Numbered from the stretch's first letter, positions 42,188 to 50,774 are shown. The stretch is DNA of 64,000 bases from Streptomyces griseus subsp. griseus (GCF_000720255.1 NZ_JOJE01000018.1:127895-191894), one strand, 5' to 3'. Translations and numbers: made by a program. Notes: generated by a model from the sequence alone, not told the origin.

Positions 42188-42216
42188 AGGACATCGGTTC
42201 ACACCTCGGCTGTCAA
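42188..42216 (-). promoter_or_regulatory. Promoter of the cysteine dioxygenase leader
   Basis: Minus-strand -35 TTGACA (42216-42211) and -10 TGTCCT (42193-42188) with a 17-bp spacer; predicted start at about 42181-42180, the A of the leader ATG. The -35 lies inside the dyad CTGTC-AACTC-GACAG (42210-42224), which could be an operator. Confidence 0.65.
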
Positions 42217-42242
42217 CTCGACAGTCGGTCGGTGGGGTGTGT

Positions 42243-42273
42243 TTCACCTCATCCGGTTCACCTCAAAGGTGAA
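42243..42273. promoter_or_regulatory. TTCACCT repeat/dyad between cysteine dioxygenase and whiB
   Basis: TTCACCT occurs at 42243-42249 and 42257-42263, and the second copy forms a dyad with AGGTGAA (42267-42273) across CAA. It is ~30 bp upstream of the dioxygenase-leader -35 and ~370 bp from whiB, so it is better placed as an activator or repressor site for the former. The rest of 41935-42648 holds no further gene that I can support. Confidence 0.45.
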
Positions 42274-42544
42274 AGGTTTGTGCATGGGGTCCTCGGGACA
42301 CATGGCGTCCATCCGGTCGCGCAAGCGTCGTTGCGGTCCCGTGATCCGACTGTGATCCGGTTCGCTTCGGCGTGCGTGTCGCAACGGGATCGAACTCGCG
42401 GGCGTCTATTCCTGTGCGTGGTTCTGTTCGGAGCCCCAAGCCCTCCGGGGCTCGTCTGTGTGTCTATCTTTATGGCGATTTGAACACTTTCTGCGCCAGA
42501 CTGGTTCCGCAGAGTGAATAAGGGGCCCAATAGCAGATCTCGGC

Positions 42545-42574
42545 TTGACTCGCCCGGAGCCGCACACTTGTAAT
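42545..42574 (+). promoter_or_regulatory. whiB promoter (HrdB-like)
   Basis: TTGACT (42545-42550) and TGTAAT (42569-42574) are spaced by 18 bp and followed by a short A+T-rich stretch. The predicted start site is near 42581, giving a ~68-nt leader for whiB. It is one of the best sigma-70-type matches in the window. Confidence 0.65.
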
Positions 42575-42648
42575 TTCACTCGTGTCGTTCAGCCGGAATC
42601 GGTAACGGCAACGTCACGGGGACGCGAAAGAGCAGACGAGGGGCGCAC

Positions 42649-42912
42649 ATGACCGAGCTGGTGCAGCAACTGCTGGTCGACGACGCGGACGAGGAACTCG
42701 GCTGGCAGGAGCGCGCACTGTGCGCCCAGACCGACCCCGAGTCCTTCTTTCCCGAGAAGGGCGGCTCGACCCGCGAGGCCAAGAAGGTCTGCCTCGCCTG
42801 CGAGGTCCGCTCCGAATGTCTTGAATACGCCCTCGCCAACGACGAGCGCTTCGGTATCTGGGGCGGTCTGTCCGAGCGGGAGCGCCGTCGACTGAAGAAG
42901 GCGGCCGTCTGA
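42649..42912 (+). CDS. whiB: Developmental regulator WhiB ([4Fe-4S] Wbl protein)
   Basis: 87-residue Wbl protein. The four cluster ligands are one Cys in RALCAQTDPESFFPEKGG and three in KKVCLACEVRSECLEYA; the beta-turn GIWGGLSERERRRLKK follows, with a basic DNA-contacting tail. The sequence and the location beside fbiA identify it as the WhiB of sporulating aerial hyphae (WhiB2 orthologue of mycobacteria), which acts with WhiA to start sporulation septation. It is monocistronic, with a 5' promoter at 42545-42574 and a hairpin containing a DnaA-type box after the stop. Confidence 0.97.
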   Translation: MTELVQQLLVDDADEELGWQERALCAQTDPESFFPEKGGSTREAKKVCLACEVRSECLEYALANDERFGIWGGLSERERRRLKKAAV

Positions 42913-42941
42913 GCGGAGGGCATGCGTCCGCGCGCGGCCGG

Positions 42942-42994
42942 TTGTCCACAGGGCGAACGGCCCGCCGCAGGTGGGTTGTCCACAGGCGGCGGGC
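42942..42994. promoter_or_regulatory. Two perfect DnaA boxes and hairpin after whiB
   Basis: TTGTCCACA occurs at 42942-42950 and 42976-42984 in the same orientation, 34 bp apart. This is the preferred Streptomyces DnaA-box sequence. The second box lies in the loop of a 9-bp hairpin, GCCCGCCGC (42960-42968)/GCGGCGGGC (42986-42994), which may also terminate whiB. The remaining gap to 43155 shows no gene; a TAGTGT hexamer near 43068 may be the -10 for the downstream gene. Confidence 0.6.
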
Positions 42995-43155
42995 TCTCGC
43001 CGCCCGCCCGTCGCCCGACCACCGCCCCTCATCGAGACGCTTCGCGTCGCCCCTTTTGGTTCTGCCGATAGTGTGGTCGCTCGTCCGACACGCCCCGCCG
43101 CCCCCTGGTGGCACAGGCGTCCACCGCAGTCCATCGAACCGGGGCCCGTACCTCG

Positions 43156-46100
43156 ATGTCCGTGCACAGCCACACGGCAGCCCGCCAAGACGGCGCTGCC
43201 ACACCCGAGTTTCCGCGTCATGTGGTGACCGCGGTCCTCGTCTCCCACGACGGCGCCCGCTGGCTGCCCGACGCGCTCGCCGGACTGCTCGGCCAGGAGC
43301 GCCCGGTCCAGTCCGCCCTGGCCGCCGACACCGGCAGCGCGGACGACTCCGCCCAGCTGCTCGCCGACGCCCTCGGCGCCGACCAGGTGCTGCACCTCGC
43401 CCGACGCACCGGTTTCGGCCAGGCCGTCGAGGAGGCCACCCGCACCGCCCCCGTCCTCACCCCGGACGACCTGCCGTACCTGAAGCGGCCCAGCGGCTGG
43501 GACCCCGTCACCCGCTCCTGGCGCGACGACGCCTACGACATGCCCGAGCTCCCGCACGGAGAGCCGGTCCAGTGGCTGTGGCTGCTGCACGACGACTGCG
43601 CCCCCGAGCCCGACGCCCTGGCCGAGCTGCTGCGCGTCGTGGAGAACGAACTCGAACTCGGTCGCGACGACGTCGCCGTCGTCGGCCCCAAGCTGCGCGG
43701 CTGGTACGACCGCCGCCAGCTCCTCGAGGTCGGCGTCACCATCGCCCACTCCGGCCGCCGCTGGACCGGCCTGGACCGCCGCGAGCAGGACCAGGGACAG
43801 CACGACCACGTCCGCTCCGTCCTGTCCGTGTCCACCGCCGGCATGCTCATCCGCCGTGACGTCTTCGAGCAGCTCGGCGGCTTCGACCGCCGACTGCCCC
43901 TGATGCGCGACGACGTCGACCTGTGCTGGCGCGCCCAGGCCGCCGGCCACCGCGTGCTCGTCGCCCCCGAGGCGGTCGTACGGCACGCCGAGGCAGCCTC
44001 CCGCGAGCGCCGGACCGTCGACTGCGCGGGACGCACCACCGCCTCCCCGCACAAGGTCGACAAGGCCGGTGCCGTCTACACCCTCCTCGTCAACACCCGT
44101 ACCGCCCTCCTGCCCTGGGTCCTGCTGCGCCTCGTCCTCGGCACCCTGCTGCGGACCGTCGCCTACCTCGTGGGCAAGGTCCCCGGACAGGCCGTCGACG
44201 AGATCCGCGGCCTCCTGGGGACCCTCCTGCGGCCCGAACGGATCATCGCCGGGCGGCGCCGGCGCGGCAGCCCGGTGATCGACAAGGGCGAGTTGCGGGC
44301 GTTGTTCCCGCCGCCCGGCGCCACCGTGCGGGCCACCGTCGAACAGGTCGCGGGCAACCTCGTCGGCAGCGACGACCCCGAGGCCGTCGCGGGCGCGGGA
44401 CGGCACGGCGGCGCCGTCGAGTCCGGACCCGGCGGTGACGACGCCGACTTCCTGGAGATCGAGCAGTTCGCCCGCCTCAAGCGCATGGCCCGCAAGCCGG
44501 GGCCGGTGCTCTTCCTGGTGCTGCTGCTCGTCTCCCTGGCCGCCTGCCGCGCCCTCCTCGGCGGCGGCGCGCTGGCGGGCGGCGCCCTGCTGCCCGCCCC
44601 GGCCGACGCCTCCGAACTGTGGGCGCGCTACCTGGACGCCTGGCACCCCGTCGGCGCCGGCGGCACTCCGTCCGCACCCCCGTACCTCGCGATCGTCGCC
44701 CTGCTCGCGTCCCTGCTGTTCGGCTCGACCGGCCTGGCGGTCACGATCCTGCTGGTCTGCTCCGTCCCGCTGGCCGGCGTCAGCGCGTACTTCGCCTCCC
44801 GCCCCCTCGTCGAGTCACGCCTCCTGCGCGCGTGGGCCGCCGTCGTCTACGCCTTCCTGCCCGCCGCCACCGGCGCCCTCGCGGGCGGCCGCATCGGCAC
44901 CGCCGTCCTGGCCGTACTGCTGCCGCTCATCGCGCGCGCCGGCATCGCCGCGGCCGGCCTCACCAAGGCCGCCGACACCCGCGGCAGCTGGCGTGCCACC
45001 TGGGCGTACGCGCTGCTGCTGACCGTCACCACCGCGTTCACCCCGATCGTGTGGCCCATCGCGCTGATCCTGGGCATCGGCATGCTGGCCGTGCGCCGCT
45101 CCGACATCACCGCCTACGGACTGCGCTTCCTGGCCCAGCTGGGCACCCCGCTGCTGATCCTCGCGCCCTGGTCGCTGTCGCTGCTGCCGTTCGGCTTCTT
45201 CAAGCAGGCCGGCCTGGACTACGGCCCCTCGGCCGCATCCGCCCTCGACCTGCTCGGCGCCAGCCCCGGCGGCCCCGGCACGGTCAGCGGACTCATGCTC
45301 ATCGGCATCGTCCTCGCCGCGCTCGCCGCACTGCTGCGCTCCGAGCGTCAGGCCGGCATCCTCGCGGCCTGGGTCGTCGCACTGGTGGGCCTCCTCTTCG
45401 CGGTCCTGTCCAACGGCTCCACCTGGGCGGGCCCCGCGACCCTCGTCTACGGCATCGCCCTGCTGGCCGCCGCCGCGCTCGGCGCCGACGGGGCCCGCTC
45501 CCGCGTCGCCGAGCAGAGCTTCGGCTGGCGCCAGCCGGTCGCCGCCCTGATCGCCTTCGCCTCCGCCGCGGGCCCGCTGCTCATCGCCGCCGGCTGGATG
45601 ATCCGCGGCGCGGACGACCCCCTGGAGCGCCGCGATCCGGTGCAGGTACCCGCGTTCGTCGCCGAGGACGGCAACAACCGCGACCAGGCCCGCACCCTCG
45701 TCCTCGACAGCGACTCCGCCGCGCACGTCGCCTACGTGCTGGTCCGCGGCTCCGGCGCCCGCCTCGGCGACGCCGAACTCGCCGCCGCCGACGGGGAGAA
45801 CGCCAAGCTCGGCAAGATCGTCGCCAACCTGGTCGCGGGCTCCGGCGCCGACCAGGTCGACCAGCTCGGCAAATTCGCCGTGCGCTACGTCCTGGTCCAC
45901 CAGGGCGCACCGCGCGAGGTCACCCGCGTCCTGGACGCCACGCCCGGACTGCGCCGGCTCAGCGAGCAACACGGCAGCGCCCTGTGGCGGGTCGACCAGC
46001 AGGTCTCCCGCGCGGCCATCGTCCCCGGCTCCGGCTCCGGCACCCCGCAGTCGGTCGCCGCCGGGCCCGTCGACATCCACACCACCATCCCGAGCGGCCC

Positions 46101-46830
46101 GGACGGCCGGGTCCTGCGCCTGGCCGACACCGCCGCCGAGGGCTGGACCGCCACCCTGGACGGCAAGCCGCTCGCCCCCACCACCGTCGACGGCTGGGCC
46201 CAGGGCTTCACACTGCCCTCCTCCGGCGGCAGGCTCGACGTCACCTACGACGACCCGATCGGCCACACCGCCTGGCTGTGGGCCCAGGGCGCCCTCGCCC
46301 TCGTCCTCGTCGTGCTGGCCCTGCCCGGCCGCCGCCGCGACGTCGACGACGACCTCCCCGAGGAGCCCGTCGTCCCGGCCCAGGCCGTCGAAGGCGAGGG
46401 CCGTCGCGCCCGCCGGCTGCGCGCCCAGGCGGAGGCCGAGGAAGCCGCCCAGGACCCGGAAGCCCCTGCCTCTCCGCAGGAGCCGGAGCCCGCCGCGGCC
46501 GTACCCCAGCAGCAGCAGGGCTACGGCGAGTGGAACCCGGCGACCTACGGAGGCGCCGAGTACGGCACCTACGCCGGCGACCAGTACCAGGACGCCCAAC
46601 AGCCCTATCCCGCGGGCGGCTACGACCAGACGCAGACCTACGACCCCTACCAGGGCGGCCAGTACGACCCGTACGCCTACGGCGGCCAGAACCAGCAGGG
46701 GGCGTACGACCCGACGTACGACCAGGGCTACGACACCACGTACGGCCAGGGTTACGGCCCCGCGTACGACCCGACGCAGCAGCAACCGCACGGCAACGGC
46801 AGTGAGCGCCCCGACGGGAGCCAGCAGTGA
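43156..46830 (+). CDS. Giant GT2 glycosyltransferase / polytopic membrane protein with Tyr-Gln-Gly tail
   Basis: 1224-residue protein. Residues ~18-300 are a GT2 catalytic domain (VTAVLVSHDGARWLPDALAGL, WLWLLHDDCAPEPDAL with the DxD metal site, RDDVDLCWRAQAAGHRV). From ~residue 455 there are about a dozen membrane helices, then a ~300-residue extracytoplasmic beta-rich part with a last helix (WAQGALALVLVVLAL). The cytosolic tail is low-complexity, with repeated YDQ/YDP/QGY/GGQ units (~90 residues). The ATG at 43156 was preferred over GTG 43108, which has no ribosome site. It is coupled to the next gene and follows whiB. A role in envelope glycan synthesis is likely; the product is unknown. 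Confidence 0.85.
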   Translation: MSVHSHTAARQDGAATPEFPRHVVTAVLVSHDGARWLPDALAGLLGQERPVQSALAADTGSADDSAQLLADALGADQVLHLARRTGFGQAVEEATRTAPVLTPDDLPYLKRPSGWDPVTRSWRDDAYDMPELPHGEPVQWLWLLHDDCAPEPDALAELLRVVENELELGRDDVAVVGPKLRGWYDRRQLLEVGVTIAHSGRRWTGLDRREQDQGQHDHVRSVLSVSTAGMLIRRDVFEQLGGFDRRLPLMRDDVDLCWRAQAAGHRVLVAPEAVVRHAEAASRERRTVDCAGRTTASPHKVDKAGAVYTLLVNTRTALLPWVLLRLVLGTLLRTVAYLVGKVPGQAVDEIRGLLGTLLRPERIIAGRRRRGSPVIDKGELRALFPPPGATVRATVEQVAGNLVGSDDPEAVAGAGRHGGAVESGPGGDDADFLEIEQFARLKRMARKPGPVLFLVLLLVSLAACRALLGGGALAGGALLPAPADASELWARYLDAWHPVGAGGTPSAPPYLAIVALLASLLFGSTGLAVTILLVCSVPLAGVSAYFASRPLVESRLLRAWAAVVYAFLPAATGALAGGRIGTAVLAVLLPLIARAGIAAAGLTKAADTRGSWRATWAYALLLTVTTAFTPIVWPIALILGIGMLAVRRSDITAYGLRFLAQLGTPLLILAPWSLSLLPFGFFKQAGLDYGPSAASALDLLGASPGGPGTVSGLMLIGIVLAALAALLRSERQAGILAAWVVALVGLLFAVLSNGSTWAGPATLVYGIALLAAAALGADGARSRVAEQSFGWRQPVAALIAFASAAGPLLIAAGWMIRGADDPLERRDPVQVPAFVAEDGNNRDQARTLVLDSDSAAHVAYVLVRGSGARLGDAELAAADGENAKLGKIVANLVAGSGADQVDQLGKFAVRYVLVHQGAPREVTRVLDATPGLRRLSEQHGSALWRVDQQVSRAAIVPGSGSGTPQSVAAGPVDIHTTIPSGPDGRVLRLADTAAEGWTATLDGKPLAPTTVDGWAQGFTLPSSGGRLDVTYDDPIGHTAWLWAQGALALVLVVLALPGRRRDVDDDLPEEPVVPAQAVEGEGRRARRLRAQAEAEEAAQDPEAPASPQEPEPAAAVPQQQQGYGEWNPATYGGAEYGTYAGDQYQDAQQPYPAGGYDQTQTYDPYQGGQYDPYAYGGQNQQGAYDPTYDQGYDTTYGQGYGPAYDPTQQQPHGNGSERPDGSQQ

Positions 46831-48392
46831 ACCGCACGACCATCTCCCTGTTCGCCGGCGTGGCCGCGCTCGCCGCCGTCACCGGATTCGCAGCGCTGAC
46901 ACCGCCCGACGCCTCGGGCACCACGGACACCGCGAAAGCGGCCGCCGAACTGCCCGTGGAGCGAACCAGCCTGCTCTGCCCGGCGCCCAGCACCTCCGAC
47001 CTCGCCGAGACGTCTTACACGTCCTTCACCCCCGTCACCAACGGCACGGAGAACGACGGCACGGCCGAACTCCAGGCCGCCACCGTGCAGTCGGACGACG
47101 GAACGGGGGACGAGGACGCCAAGGGCAAGAAGGACAAGAACGGCGAGAAGGGCGAGAAGGGCGACGGGGACAAGAAGGGCAAGGGGGGTGACGAGGGCGC
47201 GAAGTCCGTCCTGACGCCCAAGCAGCCCGGCACGCCCGTCACCGTGGACGACTCCGGCGCCGACTCACCCGCCCTGGTCGGCACCGCCGACGGCAAGTTC
47301 GCCCCCGGCTGGACCGTCCAGGAGACCACCGAGGTCGCCGCCGGCACCGGACGCGGCCTCCAAGGCGTCAACTGCACCGCTCCGGACACGGAGTTCTGGT
47401 TCCCGGGTGCCAGCACGGCCGGCGACCGCACCGACTACGTACACCTGACCAACCCGGACGACTCCGCCGCCGTCGTCGACATCGAGCTGTACGGCAAGGA
47501 CGGCGCCCTGCAGACCACGGTGGGGGAGGGCATCACCGTCCAGCCGCACTCCAGTGAGCCGGTCCTGCTGTCCACGCTCACCGACGCCAAGCAGGACGAC
47601 GTCACCGTGCACGTGAACGTCCGCAGCGGCCGCGTCGGGGCCGCCGTCCAGGCGCTGGACGAGAAGCTCGGCGGCGACTGGCTGCCCGCGTCCACCGACC
47701 CGGCGGCGAACCTGGTCATGCCGGGCATCCCGAAGGACGCCACGTCGGTGCGTCTGATCGCGTTCGCGCCGGGCGACGCCGACGCGGACCTCAAGGTGCG
47801 CCTCGCCTCACCCAGCGGCCTGATCACCCCGGCCGGGAACGAGACGGTGCACGTCAAGGGCGGTATGACCACCGCCGTCGACCTGGGCGACGTCACGCGC
47901 GGAGAGGCGGGTTCGCTGGTGCTGACCCCGACGGACCAGTCGGTGCCGGTCGTCGCGGCCCTGCGGGTGGTCCGCGGCAAGGGCGACAAGCGGGAGACGG
48001 CCTTCATCCCCGCCACCCGCCCCGTCGGCACACGCGCGACGTCCGCCGACAACAGCGGCAAGGGCTCCACGCTCTCCCTGACGTCCCCCACCGGCACCGC
48101 CAAGGTGAAGGTCACTGCCTCCGCGGGCAGCGAGGGCGGTACGGCGGTGTCGAAGACGTACACGATCAAGACCGGCACCACCCAGGACGTCGAGCCGCCC
48201 GTCCCCAGCGGCCTGAAGGGCACGTACGCACTCACCGTGGAGCAGCTCTCCGGCGCCGCGGTGTATGCCGCACGCACCCTGGCGGCCACCGAGGAGGGCG
48301 TCCCGGGTTTCACCATCCAGACCCTGCCGGACGACCGGGGCACGGTGGCCGTACCGAAGGCGGACCAGGACCTCTCGGTGCTGGACAAGTAG
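46827..48392 (+). CDS. Exported DUF5719-family protein
   Basis: 521-residue protein whose GTG start overlaps the stop of the giant glycosyltransferase gene (GTGA). An uncleaved or cleaved N-terminal hydrophobic segment (ISLFAGVAALAAVTGFAAL) directs export. Residues ~90-130 are a charged Lys/Gly/Glu/Asp run (GKKDKNGEKGEKGDGDKKGKGGDEG), followed by repeated Ig-like beta domains (TDYVHLTNPDDSAAVVDIELYGKDG). It has a few Cys (LLCPAPS, VNCTAPD) that may pair. Translational coupling implies the two act together at the cell surface. The function of DUF5719 is unknown. Confidence 0.85.
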   Translation: MNRTTISLFAGVAALAAVTGFAALTPPDASGTTDTAKAAAELPVERTSLLCPAPSTSDLAETSYTSFTPVTNGTENDGTAELQAATVQSDDGTGDEDAKGKKDKNGEKGEKGDGDKKGKGGDEGAKSVLTPKQPGTPVTVDDSGADSPALVGTADGKFAPGWTVQETTEVAAGTGRGLQGVNCTAPDTEFWFPGASTAGDRTDYVHLTNPDDSAAVVDIELYGKDGALQTTVGEGITVQPHSSEPVLLSTLTDAKQDDVTVHVNVRSGRVGAAVQALDEKLGGDWLPASTDPAANLVMPGIPKDATSVRLIAFAPGDADADLKVRLASPSGLITPAGNETVHVKGGMTTAVDLGDVTRGEAGSLVLTPTDQSVPVVAALRVVRGKGDKRETAFIPATRPVGTRATSADNSGKGSTLSLTSPTGTAKVKVTASAGSEGGTAVSKTYTIKTGTTQDVEPPVPSGLKGTYALTVEQLSGAAVYAARTLAATEEGVPGFTIQTLPDDRGTVAVPKADQDLSVLDK

Positions 48393-48419
48393 CCGCCGGA
48401 CCGGCCGACCGGCCCGGCG

Positions 48420-48570
48420 CAGTCTCACCGGGCCGGGGTCCACTCTCTCCGCGGCAGTCCTCGTCGGCCGGGGTCCCACCGGTTCCGGCGGCAGTCCTAG
48501 TCGGCCGGGGTCCACCGGTTCTGGCGTCAGTCCTCGCCGTAGCGGGGGTCCACCGTCTCCGGTGTCAGCC
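48420..48570. repeat. ~36-bp imperfect tandem repeat reaching into the zincin gene
   Basis: Units beginning CAGTCY and continuing CGTCGGCCGGGGTCCACCGG start at 48420, 48455, 48492, 48528 and, more weakly, 48566 (35-38 bp apart). The rightmost units are the 3' end of the zincin-like gene, so the array appears to have grown out of that coding end into the intergenic space. Confidence 0.75.
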
Positions 48571-48976
48571 CCAGCAGCTCGGCGACCTGCTCGACGACCA
48601 CTTCGTGCACCAGCGCCGCCCGCTCGTCCCGCCCCTTCGTGCGGATCTCGACGGGCCGCCGGTACACGACCACCCGGCCCGGGCGTCCGTCGCGCGCCGG
48701 CACGGTGCCGCCCAGTGGCACGGCCTCGTCGTTCCAGGGCCCGCCGGGCCCGTCGAGGCGCGGTACCTCCAGCACCAGGAAGTCGATGTCGGCGAGCTGC
48801 GGCCACCGTCGCTCAAGGCGTTCCACGGAGTCCTGCACCAAGTCCGCGAACACCTCGGCACGGCTCGCGGCGAGAGGCACCTGCGGCGGCGCGATCGGGC
48901 CGCGCATGCCCCGGCCGTGTCGGTCGCGACGGCGGGGCCCGGGGCCGGCGGCACGGGGCGGTACGGGGTTGTCCAT
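48527..48976 (-). CDS. Metallopeptidase-family (zincin-like) protein, atypical motif
   Basis: 149-residue protein of the PF06262-type actinobacterial metallopeptidase family (FADLVQDSVERLERRWPQLADIDFLVLEVP, RPGRVVVYRRPVEIR). The expected HExxH zinc motif reads HEVVVEQVAELLG, so the second His is absent; the first His-Glu is kept. ATG 48976 gives the normal family length. The long frame further upstream is noise. It is convergent with DUF5719 and divergent from the DUF3499 gene, the same neighbour as in mycobacteria. Enzyme activity is doubtful. Confidence 0.82.
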   Translation of the reverse strand: MDNPVPPRAAGPGPRRRDRHGRGMRGPIAPPQVPLAASRAEVFADLVQDSVERLERRWPQLADIDFLVLEVPRLDGPGGPWNDEAVPLGGTVPARDGRPGRVVVYRRPVEIRTKGRDERAALVHEVVVEQVAELLGLTPETVDPRYGED

Positions 48977-49330
48977 CACTGGTGAAGCGTAGTCCCAGGC
49001 GAGGCCGCGCGCCCGGCCCCACGCGGTTCGGCCGGACCCTTCAGGACACCCCCCGAGGCCGCGTACGGGCAGGTCGCGGGATGACCATTCCAGCCAAGCT
49101 TGGGCTCGATTCCGTATCCCTCCGAGACGGTCGAACACAAGGCAATTGACAGTGTTTGTACCGACTGGTGAACAGATCAGGAGTCGTCCGACGCCTCGGA
49201 CAAGTAGGTCGATGCAGGTCAGCGACGTGCGTCGAGAGGGGTGTGTGGGGCGTTTCACATGGCGACACGGTGGAGCGACCTGGTGCAGAGTCGTCGCGGC
49301 CCGCTCAAGAGTGCGGTACCGTCCAACGTC

Positions 49331-49711
49331 GTGAGCCCTGTACGTCGCTGTTCGCGCACCGCTTGCGGCCGACCCGCCGTCGCGACGCTGACGTACGTCT
49401 ACGCCGACTCGACCGCGGTCCTCGGCCCGCTCGCCACCTACGCCGAACCCCACTGCTACGACCTGTGCGCCGAGCACTCCGAGCGCCTCACCGCCCCGCG
49501 CGGCTGGGAGGTCGTCCGTCTCCTCGACGGCTCGGCTCCCGCGCGGCCCAGTGGAGACGATTTGGAAGCGCTTGCCAACGCCGTGCGCGAGGCGGCCCGT
49601 CCGCAGGAGCGGGCGGCCGGGGCCGGTGGCGGCGGCGGGGGACGCGGAGCCGACCCGATGGAGGTCGCGCGACGCGGCCACCTGCGGGTGCTGCGCTCGC
49701 CCGACAACTGA
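49331..49711 (+). CDS. DUF3499-family protein with putative zinc knuckle
   Basis: 126-residue conserved actinobacterial protein. The N-terminal half has four Cys in two pairs (RCSRTACGRPA and HCYDLCAEHSERL), which probably bind a structural zinc, and the core ATLTYVYADSTAVLGPL. The C-terminal ~50 residues are Ala/Arg/Gly-rich with a seven-Gly run and end MEVARRGHLRVLRSPDN. The start is GTG 49331 (MSPVRRCSRTACGR); the upstream frame is not conserved-looking. Its function is unknown; location beside manB is conserved. Confidence 0.85.
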   Translation: MSPVRRCSRTACGRPAVATLTYVYADSTAVLGPLATYAEPHCYDLCAEHSERLTAPRGWEVVRLLDGSAPARPSGDDLEALANAVREAARPQERAAGAGGGGGGRGADPMEVARRGHLRVLRSPDN

Positions 49712-50774
49712 GTCACTCGGGTTCCTCCCCGACACCGTCATGAGGAAAGCGATTTCTCGTTCCGGCTGAAACGGACGCACAGGCCTACGACACGTCCGCG
49801 ACAAGCCCGCTCCGCTCACTCGGCCTGTCCGCCCTCGTGGCGCGCCCTGCCCCTTCGTCCTTCGCCCTGGCCCTCCTCGCAGGCGTCCGCCTCCCAGGGC
49901 GGGCACCCAGGGCTCGCGCAGCCCGCGTCGGCCGTCGACCAGTTGGACACCGGCCGGACCGGCATCACGGGCACCACCAGGGCCGGCACAGGCGTCCGAC
50001 GACCCCCAAGGAGGCACGGAGTCCAGTGGGAGGCCGACGACGGCTCCCTGTACGCCGCTGGAGAGCGTCCGGCCCGGGGCATGGCACACCCGGGAGCCAG
50101 GCGGCCGCGACGGCCGCCAGGAGTCCCGTGCGGTCCGCCAGGTGTGCCTCGCGGACTCCCCTTCGCCGTCGCCCAGTTCGCCGCCTCCCAGCACATCTCC
50201 GCCCAACTCGGCGCCGCCCTGGCCGCCGTACCGCACGCGCGTGTGCCCGCCGCCGAGTCCGTCCGCGCGTCCGTCGTGACCGGGCACGCAGCGAGGAGCC
50301 CGGCGTCTCGACGGGCGGCACGCTCGTGCTGCTCGCAGGGGTGCTGACGGCGGTCGTCCTGGGCGCACGCGCGCGTGATGGTCGCGGAGAGGGCGGCGGC
50401 CATTGCTGGGCGCACGCGCGCGTGACGGTCGCGGAGAGGGCCGCGGCCGTGCGCGAACTGCGGTTCGTGATCCTGACGGTGACGTACGTGTCCGCGCCGG
50501 CTACCTCTTGAACCTCTCCGAACAGGCCGCGAGGGGGATCTGCTGAGCAAGGCGCTGCCGCGGAACGGGGCTTGACGCTGGTGATGTGCCTGCCGTGGCC
50601 GGCCAGAACTCTCCGCTGCTGGACCGGAGGCTGCCCGGAGCCGTTCCTCGGCCGTGCGCGAACTCAGCCCTGACCTGAGGTGACGGCTTGGAATCCACTC
50701 ATGGTCCACACAGCGGACTGTCGGCCTGGGCGGGTAGTTTGGGATGACCGATAGGACTTTCAGGAGGGTTGGCC
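49712..50774. other. 1.06-kb stretch without a supportable gene
   Basis: Open frames exist on both strands, but all translate to Arg/Pro/Ala-rich sequence without recognisable domains, and none shows a good ribosome site with sustained coding bias. A short plus-strand piece around 50310-50370 could encode a hydrophobic helix (GTLVLLAGVLTAVVLG). The region may contain decayed genes and carries the 42-bp duplication at 50360-50448. Confidence 0.5.
50360..50448. repeat. 42-bp direct duplication upstream of manB
   Basis: Two copies beginning TGGGCGCACGCGCGCGTGA lie at 50360-50401 and 50407-50448 (period 47 bp) with two mismatches. Confidence 0.75.

Noticed and set aside
41931..42194. 87-codon minus-strand frame (MSLWACSRTWHS...) overlapping the Cys-rich leader
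   Set aside because: Pro/Leu/Ala-rich without coding bias; the other frame with the Cys cluster and a start site on its ATG is the better leader candidate.
42160..42360. Repeated GTGATCCG motifs considered as BldD sites for whiB
   Set aside because: They do not fit the palindromic BldD consensus well enough, and the best promoter for whiB is 200 bp further downstream.
41437..42483. 348-codon plus-strand frame across the cysteine dioxygenase and its upstream region
   Set aside because: Antisense to the dioxygenase for its first half and low-complexity afterwards; no ribosome site or recognisable domain.
49837..50511. Plus-strand frame before manB as a gene
   Set aside because: Mostly Arg-rich translation; only a short hydrophobic piece looks protein-like and there is no supported start, so it is listed as a gene-free stretch.
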